In this document: positions 13,760 through 13,909 of the stretch, one piece after another
How the letters are laid out: each line of letters starts with the position of its first letter
Position numbering within the stretch: the stretch's first letter is position 1
NCBI GenBank assembly: GCA_944353735.1
Contig: CALVPU010000252.1
Span: 1 to 13,909 of the forward strand
Direction: 5' to 3'
Length of the DNA: 13,909 nucleotides
From: an uncultured Eubacteriales bacterium
GTDB taxonomy: Bacteria; Bacillota; Clostridia; Christensenellales; Aristaeellaceae
The notes under the pieces: model-generated
Told to the model about the DNA's origin: nothing
Database searches by the model: none
What the model saw: the letters and a program-made list of their open reading frames with translations, nothing else
Translations under genes and position numbers: made by a program

Positions 13760-13909
13760 ATGAGCAGCTACGTCACCCGCAACACGCCCGGCGACACCGC
13801 CTGGTTCCGCGATGACCGCTTCGGCATGCTCATTCACTGGGGGCGGTACGCTCTGCCCGCTCGCCACGAATGGTGGACGACCCGCGAGAAGCTCCCCGAG
13901 GCGCAGCAC
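13760..13909 (+). CDS. GH29 alpha-L-fucosidase, N-terminal fragment
   Basis: Only the first 50 codons are in the window; the gene continues past the right edge. WFRDDRFGMLIHWGRYALPA (15-34), followed by RHEWWTTREKLP, is the highly conserved N-terminal block of glycoside hydrolase family 29 (retaining alpha-L-fucosidases), including the IHWG-Y-(I/L)PA-EW signature of the substrate pocket. The catalytic nucleophile Asp lies further downstream and cannot be checked. No signal peptide is present, so the enzyme is probably cytoplasmic and acts on imported fucosyl-oligosaccharides. ATG 13760 is preceded by AGGAGGAGG at good spacing. Fucose release points to use of host or dietary glycans. Confidence 0.92.
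   Translation, partial: MSSYVTRNTPGDTAWFRDDRFGMLIHWGRYALPARHEWWTTREKLPEAQH

Overview
The window looks like chromosomal DNA from a GC-rich, endospore-forming member of the Clostridia (Bacillota), plausibly a gut or rumen species. The evidence is a set of sporulation and germination genes (spoIIR, sleB, ypeB), an EndoA-type MazF, strong GGAGG-type ribosome binding sites, consensus sigma-A promoters and the start of a GH29 fucosidase. This placement is inference from gene content, not a species call. I see no phage, transposon, CRISPR, rRNA or tRNA. Long antisense open frames are common because of the high GC content, and I treated them as shadows.

Layout. 1-1685 (minus strand): an HD-domain phosphohydrolase, then a PHP-domain metallo-phosphoesterase with its own promoter, followed closely by the first 60 codons of rsmG, which runs off the left edge. 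1686-2094: a gene-poor 409-nt divergent region. 2095-2667 (plus): a two-TM protein with a probable bacterial PH-like domain, ending at a clear terminator. 2892-5903 (minus): spoIIR, sleB and ypeB in one tight unit (ATGA overlap, then a 12-nt gap), followed after 91 nt by mazF. A candidate sigma-F promoter precedes spoIIR. 6007-7502 (minus): a patatin-like lipase and a small DUF6199-like membrane protein whose start codon is a puzzle. 7503-7837: an intergenic stretch rich in inverted repeats. 7838-9166 (minus): a MATE-family efflux protein. 9373-11971 (plus): a three-gene ABC-2 exporter operon (COG4586/4587/3694 type) behind a near-perfect promoter and a ~170-nt leader. 12018-12603 (plus): a small secreted protein with its own consensus promoter, structured leader and terminator. 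12633-13597 (minus): a second PHP phosphoesterase of the CehA type with its own promoter and terminator. 13678-end (plus): promoter and first 50 codons of a GH29 alpha-L-fucosidase.

How the genes fit together. SpoIIR is the forespore signal that triggers pro-sigma-E processing in the mother cell. SleB and YpeB are the forespore-made cortex-lytic enzyme and its partner, used at germination. Their co-transcription would place an early forespore signal and late forespore hydrolase genes in one compartment-specific unit. The MATE protein and the ABC exporter are divergently transcribed from a shared 411-nt region, suggesting a small export locus, though the substrates cannot be read from sequence.

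Most interesting items: the uncharacterised ABC-operon leader, the hairpin over the mazF ribosome binding site with no antitoxin gene visible, the spoIIR-sleB-ypeB linkage, and the abnormal start of the DUF6199-like gene. I did not find a convincing completely new multi-gene system.
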